In this document: positions 6,380 to 13,460 of the stretch, piece by piece
Layout of the letters: every line of letters begins with the position of its first letter
Position numbering within the stretch: the stretch's first letter is position 1
Source of the DNA: JAFGTE01 sp965369305
GTDB taxonomy: Bacteria; Patescibacteriota; Gracilibacteria; UM-FILTER-43-11
NCBI GenBank assembly: GCA_965369305.1
Contig: CBDUQG010000013.1
Coordinates: 1-19,423, forward strand
DNA length: 19,423 bases
Direction: 5' to 3'
Made by a program: the position numbers and the translations under genes
Notes under the pieces: generated by a model
Seen by the model: only the letters and a program-made list of their open reading frames with translations
Told to the model about the DNA's origin: nothing
Databases searched by the model: none

Positions 6380-7945
6380 GAATACGACTACAATTCCGAC
6401 AACAACACCATAAGCAAGCATGGGGTAGATGGTTTTTTTGAGAATTTTTCCTTCTACATTTGTCAGGCCCAATACGCTGCAAACAGCTACAATATTATTG
6501 ATGCAAACCATGTTTCCCATAGCACCGCCCACCGATTGAGCTGCCAGAATGGTTGTCAGATTTAGATCAAGGCTGATGGCGATGCTTTGCTGAATTCCAC
6601 CAAAAGTCAGATTCGAAACAGTGTTAGAACCGGAGAAGAATGAGCCAAGACCTCCTAGGTAGGAGGCGACGTATTGCCAGTAGCTACCCGTGATGTCAGC
6701 CAGGGATTGTCCGATGAGCAGACTGAGGGCCTGGTCACCATCGACGAGTAATAGCTTCACAAAAACCAGTGCGGCAAGGAGTGCAATGATTGGTTTCTTC
6801 ATGCGCTGCCAGCTTTCTGACCAGCTTCTATGAATGACCTTCTCATTGCTTTCATAAATAATGAAGGCCATCAAACTGATCAAGAAGAAGGGGATAATGG
6901 ATGGCACATAAAGCAGGGCGTGAGAAAAACTGGTGCCCGTTCCCAGAATGTCCTTTATTTGAACGACTAAAGAGGTGCTGATATTAAAATCTGCAAAGCC
7001 CCGGATTCTGAAGGCCCAAGATGGTAGGGTTTGAGTCAGAATACTTTTAAGGCCGATTTCTTCAATGCGGGTAACTAGCAATAAAACAACTGTTCCCCAG
7101 AGCGGGAAGGTGGATTTGGCAATTTTGCTAAAGGTGAATTTTTCACCCTTCATTTTTTTTGATTTAGCCAGGCCGATTCCTTTATTGGCCAGAGCTACTG
7201 TAATGATGAGTCCAATGAAGCCTCCCACAATGGCTGGGAATTCATAACTGCTCTGAGCCAACCACAAATAAGGTATGACACAAGATAAGATGCTTAGATA
7301 AATGAAAACAATGTTCTGTCTGATTTCTTTTTTGCCTACCACAAATCGGAGGGCGATGATCGGAATGACTAAAGCAGCGACGCTATGCATGATGGCTGAC
7401 TTGGCCCCGATTTCGAGTAGCTGAGGGTCAGTGAGGCCCAGCTGACCAAGGCCAAACCAAACGGGTGTTCCCACGGCGCCAAATGTCACTGGCACTGAAT
7501 TCATGATGAGGGTGAGCATGGCTACGTTGAGGGCCGGGAAACCCATCCCCACCAGTAGTGGGGCAGCCAGGGCAGCCGGTGTGCCAAAACCGGAAGCGCC
7601 TTCAATCAGGAAGGCAAAGGCCCATCCGATGATCATGAGTTGGGCGACCTTGTTACTTGATATGCCATTGAGCCACTTTCGAACAACGTCCATACCACCC
7701 GTATTTTCCATGGTCCGAAAAAGGAAGATGGCTCCCCAAATAACCAAAATTGGTGTCCAGGCGGTGAGCAAGCCATCAATCACGGTGGCATTCATCAGTC
7801 TAAGGTCTGACCCAAAATAGCTCACTTTGAGTAGGTACATCAAAATGGCGACCAACGGCAATGCCAAGTGCGATGGCATGGACTTTTTTTTGGTCATCAG
7901 ATAGATCAGGATCGCAATCGGTGATATGGCGATGAGAGTTGGCAT
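6371..7945 (-). CDS. lctP: L-lactate permease family transporter
   Basis: 524 residues with about 12-14 hydrophobic helices, the size and layout of the LctP/LldP family, which moves L-lactate (often also D-lactate and glycolate) with protons across the cytoplasmic membrane. The family signature is clear: EGASGFGTPAALAAPLL near residues 115-131, followed by MNSVPVTFGAVGTPVWFG. The C-terminal half carries SFFSGSNTVSNLTFGGIQ and the QSVGGAMGNMVCINNIVAVC block, both typical. It is the only gene in the window that ends in TGA; reading through would add about 50 residues antisense to the femAB-like gene, which the family does not have. In a probable fermenter it would export or import lactate. An extended -10 box lies upstream. 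Confidence 0.93.
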   Translation of the reverse strand: MPTLIAISPIAILIYLMTKKKSMPSHLALPLVAILMYLLKVSYFGSDLRLMNATVIDGLLTAWTPILVIWGAIFLFRTMENTGGMDVVRKWLNGISSNKVAQLMIIGWAFAFLIEGASGFGTPAALAAPLLVGMGFPALNVAMLTLIMNSVPVTFGAVGTPVWFGLGQLGLTDPQLLEIGAKSAIMHSVAALVIPIIALRFVVGKKEIRQNIVFIYLSILSCVIPYLWLAQSSYEFPAIVGGFIGLIITVALANKGIGLAKSKKMKGEKFTFSKIAKSTFPLWGTVVLLLVTRIEEIGLKSILTQTLPSWAFRIRGFADFNISTSLVVQIKDILGTGTSFSHALLYVPSIIPFFLISLMAFIIYESNEKVIHRSWSESWQRMKKPIIALLAALVFVKLLLVDGDQALSLLIGQSLADITGSYWQYVASYLGGLGSFFSGSNTVSNLTFGGIQQSIAISLDLNLTTILAAQSVGGAMGNMVCINNIVAVCSVLGLTNVEGKILKKTIYPMLAYGVVVGIVVVFLA

Positions 7946-7955
7946 TTGTTTTTCG

Positions 7956-7984
7956 TTTTCAATCAGGATTATAGCATCTATAAT
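7956..7984 (+). promoter_or_regulatory. Sigma70-type promoter of yjbQ
   Basis: TTTTCA (7956-7961), a 17-base spacer and TATAAT (7979-7984). The start codon at 7996 lies 11 bases past the -10, giving a leader of about 3-5 bases. It is interleaved with the lctP promoter on the other strand. Confidence 0.6.
7968..7976 (-). promoter_or_regulatory. Extended -10 promoter of lctP
   Basis: On the minus strand TGCTATAAT occupies 7976 to 7968, a TGn extended -10 with a perfect hexamer. Transcription would start near 7961, about 16 bases before the ATG at 7945. No good -35 is needed for an extended -10. It overlaps the spacer of the divergent yjbQ promoter, so the two polymerases would compete. Confidence 0.55.
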
Positions 7985-7995
7985 GGGCTTGTCCT

Positions 7996-8382
7996 ATGCA
8001 CTGCTATCAATTTGAAACCAGCGGCCGTGACGCCATGATCAACATTGACCAACCTGTCCAGAAAGCCGTTCAGGAGATGGAAATTAAGGATGGTGTTGTT
8101 ACTGTCTTTTGCCCTCATTCAACTGCAGGGATCATTATTAATGAAAGTGATGATCCGGCCGTTCAGACTGATATTCTTCAGCGGCTCAATGATCTGGTAC
8201 CGCTCAATCTCAAGTACGAACATGCTGAAGGAAACTCAGATGCTCACATTAAAGCTGCCCTGATTGGAAGTTCCGTTCAGGTGCCTGTTGTAAATGGGCG
8301 AATTGAGCTTGGGCGTTGGCAGGCAATTTATTTCTGCGAGTTTGACGGACCTCGAAAGCGGGAAATCTGGATTAAGGTCTAA
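7996..8382 (+). CDS. yjbQ: YjbQ family protein (UPF0047, secondary thiamine-phosphate synthase)
   Basis: 128 residues, nearly the full length of the family (about 130-140). The conserved motifs are in order: CPHSTAGIIINE near 39-50, EHAEGNSDAHIKA near 75-87, and GRIELGRWQAIYFCEFDGPR near 101-120, including the His, Glu and Arg residues that cluster around the metal-like site in solved members. Some family members show weak thiamine-phosphate synthase activity, and the physiological role is unsettled, so the product name should be read with caution. It is a small cytosolic trimeric protein in known cases. It has its own promoter with almost no leader and overlaps the end of asnS by 11 bases tail to tail. 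Confidence 0.92.
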   Translation: MHCYQFETSGRDAMINIDQPVQKAVQEMEIKDGVVTVFCPHSTAGIIINESDDPAVQTDILQRLNDLVPLNLKYEHAEGNSDAHIKAALIGSSVQVPVVNGRIELGRWQAIYFCEFDGPRKREIWIKV

Positions 8383-9667
8383 GACGGTTGATAAGTCTTG
8401 GGAATGGAATCGTTTCGCGAATATGATGTATGCCGGTGATCCAGCCGGTGATTCTTTCCAGTCCGTAACCAAATCCACTGTGTGGCACGGATCCGTATTT
8501 TCTTAGATCCAAGTACCAGTCAAAGACTTTCGGATCGAGCTCATGCTCTTTGATTCTTTCTAATAGTATATCCAGATTATCTTCACGTTGTGAGCCACCA
8601 ATGATTTCGCCGTAGCCTTCAGGGGCTAGTAGATCACAACATAATGCCAGTGATTCATCCTCCGGATCACGCTTCATGTAGAAGGCTTTTACTTCAGCCG
8701 GATACTTCTCGACAAAAATTGGCTGATCGTATTTTTTGGTCAGCATCGTTTCATCGTCTGCTCCCAAATCGTGATTGGGCTCAATATCAGATCCCATCTC
8801 ATGAAGCTCGGCCACCACTTCGGCATGTGTTTTTCGAATGAAAGGGGCTTTGATCTTCTTAAGGGCTTCAATATCTCGTTCCAGAATGGCGAGTTCTTTC
8901 TGATTCTTTTCTAAAACTCGTTTGATGATGTTCATAATGAGTCCTTCCTGGATCTCCATATTCATTTTGTGATCACAGAAGGCCATCTCGGCGTCCATCA
9001 TCCAGAATTCTGTCAGGTGGCGGCGCGTTTTACTCTTCTCTGCCCGGAAGACGGGGCCGAAATCAAACACCCGCCCATGTGACATGATGGCAGCTTCAAT
9101 GTAAAGCTGTCCGGATTGACTGAGATAGGCTTTATCTTCCTCAAAGTAATCGATCTCGAAAAGTTCCGTGGTCCCCTCACAGGCGTTGGGAGTCAAAATA
9201 GGGGAGTCGATTTTGATGAAATCATTATCATTAAGATATTCGTAGGTGGCATTGATAATAGTATTGCGCACTCTTTGAATAGCCCATTGCTTGGAAGACC
9301 GTAGCCAGAGGTGACGGTTGTCGAGTAGGAAGTCAGGTCCATGTTCCTTTTTGCTGATCGGATAATCTTCCTCAGGAACCTGAATGGGATCAATCTTTTT
9401 AACGATCATTTCAAACACATCCTCCTTTTTAGGATGCTGACTGATTAGTCCTGTTACGCGGAGTGAGGACTCCATGGTCAGCTTTTCAGCTGCGTCCATG
9501 GAGTCCTTTCCACTTTCATCTTCAGTTACAATGCCCTGCATGAATCCGGTGCCGTCGCGCAGTTGCAGAAAGTAAATTTTTCCGCTGCCACGTCTGTTGT
9601 ACATCCAGCCTTCCAGGGTTACCTCCTGGTCAACAAAGTTTCGGGCATTCTTTATCTTAAATTTCAT
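8372..9667 (-). CDS. asnS: Asparaginyl-tRNA synthetase
   Basis: 431 residues, a class IIb aminoacyl-tRNA synthetase that charges tRNA-Asn. The N-terminal OB-fold anticodon domain (about residues 1-100) contains GWMYNRRGSGKIYFLQLRDG. The catalytic domain has the Asn-type LTPNACEGTTELFE (158-171), LSQSGQLYIE (182-191), motif 2 FRAEKSKTRRHLTEFWMMDAE (207-227) and motif 3 GFGYGLERITGW (398-409). The RHLTEFWM stretch and the IRETIPFPR tail favour AsnRS over AspRS. It follows the beta-helix/SLH gene by 17 bases on the same strand, so read-through from that gene is likely; a CTGACA-like -35 at 9699-9694 gives only a weak promoter. Its presence implies direct Asn-tRNA formation. No Shine-Dalgarno motif. 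Confidence 0.95.
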   Translation of the reverse strand: MKFKIKNARNFVDQEVTLEGWMYNRRGSGKIYFLQLRDGTGFMQGIVTEDESGKDSMDAAEKLTMESSLRVTGLISQHPKKEDVFEMIVKKIDPIQVPEEDYPISKKEHGPDFLLDNRHLWLRSSKQWAIQRVRNTIINATYEYLNDNDFIKIDSPILTPNACEGTTELFEIDYFEEDKAYLSQSGQLYIEAAIMSHGRVFDFGPVFRAEKSKTRRHLTEFWMMDAEMAFCDHKMNMEIQEGLIMNIIKRVLEKNQKELAILERDIEALKKIKAPFIRKTHAEVVAELHEMGSDIEPNHDLGADDETMLTKKYDQPIFVEKYPAEVKAFYMKRDPEDESLALCCDLLAPEGYGEIIGGSQREDNLDILLERIKEHELDPKVFDWYLDLRKYGSVPHSGFGYGLERITGWITGIHHIRETIPFPRLINRLRP

Positions 9668-9684
9668 TGCGTTTAAATCGTTTC

Positions 9685-11970
9685 TTATTCAGTTGTCAGT
9701 TTACCGAGCTGTTCGAGCTTGTAGAGAATGTCAGCTACTTCAAGTCGGATGGTTGAATCACCAGCGTATAGTTTACTGCCGGTGAAGAGACCGTTGTCCT
9801 GGGCAAACTTAGCGTAGCCACTGAACCATTGGCCAGAGCCAACGTCGTCAAATGAAACACTATCATTAGTTGGCAGGCTTTCGAGGTGACGTAGAAGTAG
9901 GGCAAGTGCTTCAGCACGATTTACGGCTCGAGCTGGTACATACTTACCGGCATCCGGACCAGCTTCGTAACCGGTTACGAGTCCTAGATCAACGGCGCGA
10001 CAGATATACTGGTAAGACCAATCCGCAGAAGTGACATCTGGGAATGGATTTTGACCTTGGCAGTAATCTTCATTTTCATCGAAGAGTCCAAGTGCTTCTA
10101 AGACAATCTTGGCGATTTGGTCGCGCTGCAACGGAGCCGCTGGAGCAAAGCTTCCATCTGGGTTACCAGTCATGGCGCCCTTGTCTTTTACAAACTCTAG
10201 AGCCTTACAATCCGGGTGATTGGCAGCCACATCTGTGTAGCTGGAACACTTCTCGCCTGCATTATCTGCTTTGGCAAGTGTTGCCTTGGCTTCTTCAACG
10301 TCCACAATTTCCTGAGGAGTCATGTCAGCTTTGTCATCCTCCATTGCAGCATCATCGTTTGATGAATCATCCTTATCATCTGCCTCTGAGTCTGGTGTGC
10401 CTGAGTCGACGACTTCAGGAGTAGCGGCCACGGTGATTACAAACTCTTCAGTGTCTGTTCCACTGGAGTTTTTAGCGCTGATGGTCATTGTGTAAACACC
10501 TTCAGGTGTGTCAAAAGTGTCACCACCTTGGTGGTAGGTTCCATCCCATTCGGCAACAACGTTTCCAGCATTCTTAACAGATTCGAAGAATCCTTGTTTT
10601 TCATTGCTAACATTGACATCTTCCCATTGTATGTTCACTTCTGCTTTTTGACTGATCTCGAAGCTAATCGTTGCCTTTGCATCACCACTTGGGTCATACG
10701 GATTAGGGCTCACATTTACATTGGAAATAGCTGGTGTTGTCAGGCCTGGATCAGCTACTTCGTAGGCGCCTGGATCAGCAGCTGTGCTACCGATCCCATC
10801 TCCGTTGGCTGGGCGGGTAAGTCCGTAGTAGTCCTCAGAAACTTCGTTTACGTTTAGACCCTTATCGATACAATTGGAGCTGGCACTTAGTGCAAGGTCA
10901 GCTGGGGTTTTCCCGTTTTCATTTGGATACTGTGGATTACAACTCTTGTTTCCCTGTTCAAGTTCTGGGTCTGAGCTATTACTGTAGAATGCATTGAACT
11001 CAAATAGGATTGGGTCATTCGGATCAGGTAGTACAGAAACTCCACCAACATTGCTGGTGAGAAGGTTGCTAACGATTTCATTTCCTGAGCCTAATGTTTT
11101 GATGGTGGCATCGCCAGCATCATTTTTGTGAATGGTGTTGTGGTAAAGCTTACAGTTGTATTCAGCGGCGATGACTTCATCGTTGGCACTGTTGTTTATG
11201 AAGTAATTGTTATAAGCGGTTGCATCTTCACAATAAAAGGTTGTGTCATTGTTGTTATCGTAGAACACGTTGTTTCGGATGGTGAGATTGTCTGTGCCTC
11301 CATTGAAATGGGCTGCGGTACCGTCATCACCAACGTTGCCGTAAAAGGTATTGTTTTCAGCCACAGCTGTGTTGGAGCCTTCAATGGACATATCCAGGGC
11401 ACCTATTCCACTACCGTTTTTGTTGTTGTTAAATACGTTGTCAGCAACTGTGAAATCATTAGTTCCACTAGTGTTCTTAATCTTTATCGCTGTTCCAGTA
11501 AAAGAATCTTTGATGCTTAGGCCCTTAATTGAACCATGAGTATTGGTTACAGTAATGAAGCCCGGACCGTTAGTGTCAACGATGGTTGGGAAGCCGCCTG
11601 GAGCAAGCTCCGTAAACCCCTCGTTGTAGCCACCCTGAATTACGATCCCCTTAGAAAGGCTGGTAACTGTTAGGCCATTGTCTGTATAAAGTCCAGTAGC
11701 AATGCGGATAGTGTTGTAATCAGCGTTGTTTTTTACAAAGGTCAGGGCGGCAGCAATAGTCATGAAGGGTTCAGTTTTGCTACCGTGTTCATCTGAAAAT
11801 TGCACATCATCTACATAAACAGCGCAGTTGTCATAGTCCATACAGGTTCCTACTGGGGGAGGGAGTTGAGTGTCTCCGCCTCCGCCACCGCCTTGAGCGG
11901 CAAGTACGCTACTAGCGCCAACAGAAAGAAGTAGCGCAAAAAGCGATAAATAGGTTGTTAGTCGTTTCAT
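9685..11970 (-). CDS. Large secreted beta-helix protein with Ig-like and three SLH domains
   Basis: 761 residues from the ATG at 11970, where a clean signal peptide begins (MKRLTTYLSLFALLLSVGAS...); the longer frame from 12021 adds 17 residues that would spoil it. After cleavage comes a glycine run, then a right-handed beta-helix (about 45-405) rich in N, D, G and S, opened by YVDDVQF...EPFMTIAAALT and closed by GLTRPANGDG...ADPGAYE, as in DUF1565 / choice-of-anchor-Q surface proteins. Next is a FlgD-like Ig domain (about 414-515: SPNPYDPSG, EWDGTYHQGG, PEGVYTMTISA), an acidic linker (about 518-553, mostly D, E and S) and three SLH repeats to the C-terminus. It should be wall-anchored and displayed; beta-helices often bind or cleave polysaccharide, but I see no catalytic signature. 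It is the first gene of the unit that continues into asnS. Confidence 0.9.
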   Translation of the reverse strand: MKRLTTYLSLFALLLSVGASSVLAAQGGGGGGDTQLPPPVGTCMDYDNCAVYVDDVQFSDEHGSKTEPFMTIAAALTFVKNNADYNTIRIATGLYTDNGLTVTSLSKGIVIQGGYNEGFTELAPGGFPTIVDTNGPGFITVTNTHGSIKGLSIKDSFTGTAIKIKNTSGTNDFTVADNVFNNNKNGSGIGALDMSIEGSNTAVAENNTFYGNVGDDGTAAHFNGGTDNLTIRNNVFYDNNNDTTFYCEDATAYNNYFINNSANDEVIAAEYNCKLYHNTIHKNDAGDATIKTLGSGNEIVSNLLTSNVGGVSVLPDPNDPILFEFNAFYSNSSDPELEQGNKSCNPQYPNENGKTPADLALSASSNCIDKGLNVNEVSEDYYGLTRPANGDGIGSTAADPGAYEVADPGLTTPAISNVNVSPNPYDPSGDAKATISFEISQKAEVNIQWEDVNVSNEKQGFFESVKNAGNVVAEWDGTYHQGGDTFDTPEGVYTMTISAKNSSGTDTEEFVITVAATPEVVDSGTPDSEADDKDDSSNDDAAMEDDKADMTPQEIVDVEEAKATLAKADNAGEKCSSYTDVAANHPDCKALEFVKDKGAMTGNPDGSFAPAAPLQRDQIAKIVLEALGLFDENEDYCQGQNPFPDVTSADWSYQYICRAVDLGLVTGYEAGPDAGKYVPARAVNRAEALALLLRHLESLPTNDSVSFDDVGSGQWFSGYAKFAQDNGLFTGSKLYAGDSTIRLEVADILYKLEQLGKLTTE

Positions 11971-11986
11971 AATACTGGAAGGGGTT

Positions 11987-12000
11987 AATATATAAGTATA
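11987..12000 (-). promoter_or_regulatory. Putative -10 region of the beta-helix/SLH gene
   Basis: Two -10-like hexamers lie in tandem on the minus strand, TATACT (12000 to 11995) and TATATT (11992 to 11987), giving leaders of about 17 or 10 bases before the ATG at 11970. The leader is C-rich before the ATG and has no Shine-Dalgarno motif. No clear -35 element was found. Confidence 0.4.
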
Positions 12001-12017
12001 CGCCTCTACATTTAAGC

Positions 12018-12040
12018 ACAAAAAAGCAGCCCAACCAAGG
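12018..12040. repeat. 23-bp direct repeat, copy 1
   Basis: An exact 23-base match to 12258-12280, exactly 240 bases away. It begins with AC, six A in a row and GCAGCCC, and ends in AACCAAGG. Unlike copy 2 it has no partner arm to form a GC-rich terminator stem; its last three bases instead belong to the hairpin AGGCCA/TGGCCT at 12038-12052. Confidence 0.85.
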
Positions 12041-12257
12041 CCATCCTGGCCTCTGAAACCTTTACAAAAGGTTCAATGCGCTAGTGTTGTTATCTCTAGC
12101 TTCACTAATGCGGGTGTACTCAATCTAGGGGTATATCCAAAATATCTGATTTCACTCGAACATTTTCTTCGCCCAGCTTCGCCGCTTCCTTCACTGCACA
12201 TGTCAGCTCAGGGTCTGCCTCGCGGGCTCACGAAAATTTCTCGCTCAACCATTATTT
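12041..12257. other. Unidentified hairpin-rich segment between direct repeats (possible structured RNA or inserted element)
   Basis: These 217 bases fill most of the longest gene-free gap (11971-12302). No protein gene is evident: the longest minus-strand open stretch, 12227 to 12123, is 35 codons with no ATG and a TGA just before it. Read on the minus strand, I see in order: a hairpin around CGAGA/TTTCG near 12243-12231; a 9-bp stem GCATTAGTG/CACTAGCGC with one A-C mismatch and a 16-base loop (12111-12103 with 12086-12078); a perfect 7-bp hairpin AACCTTT/AAAGGTT (12073-12057); and a 6-bp hairpin AGGCCA/TGGCCT (12052-12038), followed by the T-run of repeat copy 1. It matches none of RNase P RNA, tmRNA, SRP RNA or 6S RNA as far as I can judge. 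It could be an ncRNA, a small mobile element or remnant DNA. Confidence 0.45.
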
Positions 12258-12280
12258 ACAAAAAAGCAGCCCAACCAAGG
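12258..12280. repeat. 23-bp direct repeat, copy 2 (inside the DoxX terminator)
   Basis: An exact copy of 12018-12040. Here the GCAGCC part pairs with GGCTGC at 12284-12289 and forms the terminator of the DoxX-like gene. Bases flanking the two copies differ immediately on the left and after the first base on the right, so the match ends sharply. Confidence 0.85.
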
Positions 12281-12292
12281 TCAGGCTGCTTT
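12260..12292 (-). terminator. Rho-independent terminator of the DoxX-like gene
   Basis: A perfect 9-bp stem AAAGCAGCC (12263-12271) / GGCTGCTTT (12284-12292) encloses a 12-base loop. On the minus strand it ends in six T (12265 to 12260). It starts 11 bases after the stop of the DoxX-like gene. On the plus strand the tail has only three T, so it should act mainly in one direction. Confidence 0.85.
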
Positions 12293-12302
12293 CAGTCAAA
12301 GC

Positions 12303-12746
12303 CTAAACGTTCTTTTCAGCCTTATGCTGATTGATGTAATCGGTTAACCAATAACCGACAACAACCGCTAGTAATGATGGGATGTATTCAGTTCCCACTT
12401 TGACAGTATTGCCGTCGTACATCTGTCCGAAAATGAATGACAGATAGAACAAGGCAGCGATTCCGTAAGCGATCTTTGGCTTCTTGTTGATCAGGAGTAG
12501 TACACCAGCAAGCAGTTCAGCCGCAGGAGTAAGGGCTCCATAAATATATAGAAGGAAATTTGGAATTTCCTGAGCCATGAGACCGTCTCCGGAGACAAGG
12601 CTTTCTGCGAAGCCGAAGTACCCCATACGGAGTTTCTTAACAGCTACGAGAATAAATAGAAGTCCGAAAGCAACTCTAAGAACGGTTGCTCCGAAGTGGT
12701 AGGGGCAGTGATAGACTTTACATAGTCCAGAACACTTATTAGCCAT
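12303..12746 (-). CDS. DoxX-like integral membrane protein
   Basis: 147 residues with four predicted membrane helices (about 18-38, 64-86, 90-107 and 121-137), the size and layout of the DoxX / MauE-like family. LRVAFGLLFILVAVKKL in helix 1, LTPAAELLAGVLLLI in helix 2-3 and GIAALFYLSFIFGQ are typical. Family members are linked to thiol, quinone and respiratory-chain functions, but most are uncharacterised. The N-terminus has three cysteines and a histidine (C4, C9, C14, H13) before the first helix, which could bind metal or be redox active (inference). The stop is TAG, followed at once by a strong terminator. A weak -10 (GATAAT, 12770 to 12765) would give a leader of about 12 bases. Confidence 0.72.
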   Translation of the reverse strand: MANKCSGLCKVYHCPYHFGATVLRVAFGLLFILVAVKKLRMGYFGFAESLVSGDGLMAQEIPNFLLYIYGALTPAAELLAGVLLLINKKPKIAYGIAALFYLSFIFGQMYDGNTVKVGTEYIPSLLAVVVGYWLTDYINQHKAEKNV

Positions 12747-12839
12747 AATAATGGTTGGTTACAAATTATCTGTATTCTACAAAGCTTTCCCTGGTTGCAC
12801 CATTCATATCTGTAGCGCAAGCTACCTCGACTGTGTAAA

Positions 12840-13040
12840 ATGGAGTCAGTAACTAACAAAAAAGACATGACTAAGATTTGCAAACAGCTTTCTTCTATTG
12901 CCGTTCTTTTGATCGGACTCTATATGCTGGTCAATTACTGGGGACCCGTTTCTCCGCCAATGCTAAGTGGCCTGGCTTTCACTCTTCTGGGAGCTATGCA
13001 CACGCACAAGGCTTTCTTTTGCTGCAACGCGAAGAAATAG
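12840..13040 (+). CDS. Small hypothetical membrane protein
   Basis: 66 residues from the ATG at 12840, or 57 from the ATG at 12867 (MTKICKQL...). A -10-like TAAAAT overlaps the first ATG (12836-12841), which favours the second start if that box is used. It has two short hydrophobic stretches (SSIAVLLIGLYMLVNYW and MLSGLAFTLLGAM) and a C-terminal HTHKAFFCCNAKK with a Cys pair. I recognise no family. It is divergent from the DoxX-like gene and ends two bases before the convergent CNBD gene. The hydrophobic pattern and tight fit between neighbours support it. Confidence 0.5.
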   Translation: MESVTNKKDMTKICKQLSSIAVLLIGLYMLVNYWGPVSPPMLSGLAFTLLGAMHTHKAFFCCNAKK

Positions 13041-13042
13041 AT

Positions 13043-13390
13043 TTAACGATACTTATCAAACGTTTCTTTGTACCTTTCTAGGGCTTTATCAAGGACCTCC
13101 GGTTCTAGGGTCGCTTTGGCTTTTTCGTAGGCTTTGTTCGAAAGAAAGTAAGTGTCCAACATTTCTGAAGCAACGCGCACATCCGCTGAGCGTTTTTCTT
13201 TGAGGAGTACACCCATAGCTCCGAAGAAGTCACCTTCACCCAGATTAGCAATGATCTGATTATCTCGAATAACTTCGACATTTCCTGATCGAATGACAAA
13301 GATGCCGTCAGCTTCCTCACCTTGTTTAACCACGGTAACACCTTTCTGGAAGGTTTTCATTTCACAAAGTTCTGCGAGTTGTTGGTCCAT
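13043..13390 (-). CDS. Stand-alone cyclic-nucleotide-binding-fold protein
   Basis: 115 residues, almost exactly one CNB (Crp/cAMP-binding) beta-roll plus a C-terminal helix, with no DNA-binding or catalytic domain attached. Family landmarks: FQKGVTVVKQGEEADGIFVI near 14-33, the SGNVEVI strand, LGEGDFFGAMG near 50-60 and KRSADV near 66-71. In cAMP-binding members the phosphate cassette reads FGE(L/M)A...R; here it is FGAMG, so the ribose-binding Glu is Ala while the Arg (R67) is kept. Binding of ordinary cAMP is therefore doubtful. A free CNB domain may regulate a partner protein or bind another ligand (inference). It has a good -10 upstream and a leader of about 35 bases without a Shine-Dalgarno motif. 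Confidence 0.82.
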   Translation of the reverse strand: MDQQLAELCEMKTFQKGVTVVKQGEEADGIFVIRSGNVEVIRDNQIIANLGEGDFFGAMGVLLKEKRSADVRVASEMLDTYFLSNKAYEKAKATLEPEVLDKALERYKETFDKYR

Positions 13391-13431
13391 TTTGATGGGT
13401 TATGGTTCTGTAGTTTTTGGCTTACACCTAG

Positions 13432-13460
13432 ATTATACATTTCGATTATTTCTGGTACAA
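13432..13460 (-). promoter_or_regulatory. Promoter of the CNB-fold gene, inside the end of the DpnI-like gene
   Basis: TATAAT on the minus strand (13437 to 13432), a 17-base spacer and TTGTAC (13460 to 13455). The -35 half lies within the last codons of the upstream DpnI-like gene. This separates the CNB gene from the AT-rich unit in control, though read-through is possible because no terminator lies between them. Confidence 0.5.

Noticed and set aside
11128..11520. Plus-strand open frames inside the beta-helix gene
   Set aside because: Low-complexity valine- and isoleucine-rich translations produced by the N/T/D-rich codons of the real gene on the minus strand.
11971..12021. Start of the beta-helix protein at 12021
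   Set aside because: It adds 17 residues in front of a normal signal peptide, and the -10-like boxes at 11987-12000 lie inside that extension.
12038..12052. Second intrinsic terminator at repeat copy 1
   Set aside because: The hairpin AGGCCA/TGGCCT is short and about a dozen bases separate it from the T-run, so it does not fit the usual rho-independent form.
12070..12082. tRNA T-loop (GGTTCAATG)
   Set aside because: No matching T-stem, anticodon arm or acceptor stem on either strand.
12123..12227. A protein gene on the minus strand in the 332-base gap
   Set aside because: 35 codons, no ATG, a TGA immediately before, and no neighbouring frame that extends it; a run of this length is expected by chance.
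12038..12257. SRP RNA, tmRNA, RNase P RNA or 6S RNA in the gap
   Set aside because: A GAAGGAAGCGGC stretch recalls the SRP loop, but the 5' half of that helix is missing; none of the tmRNA ends, RNase P core or 6S bubble motifs could be found.
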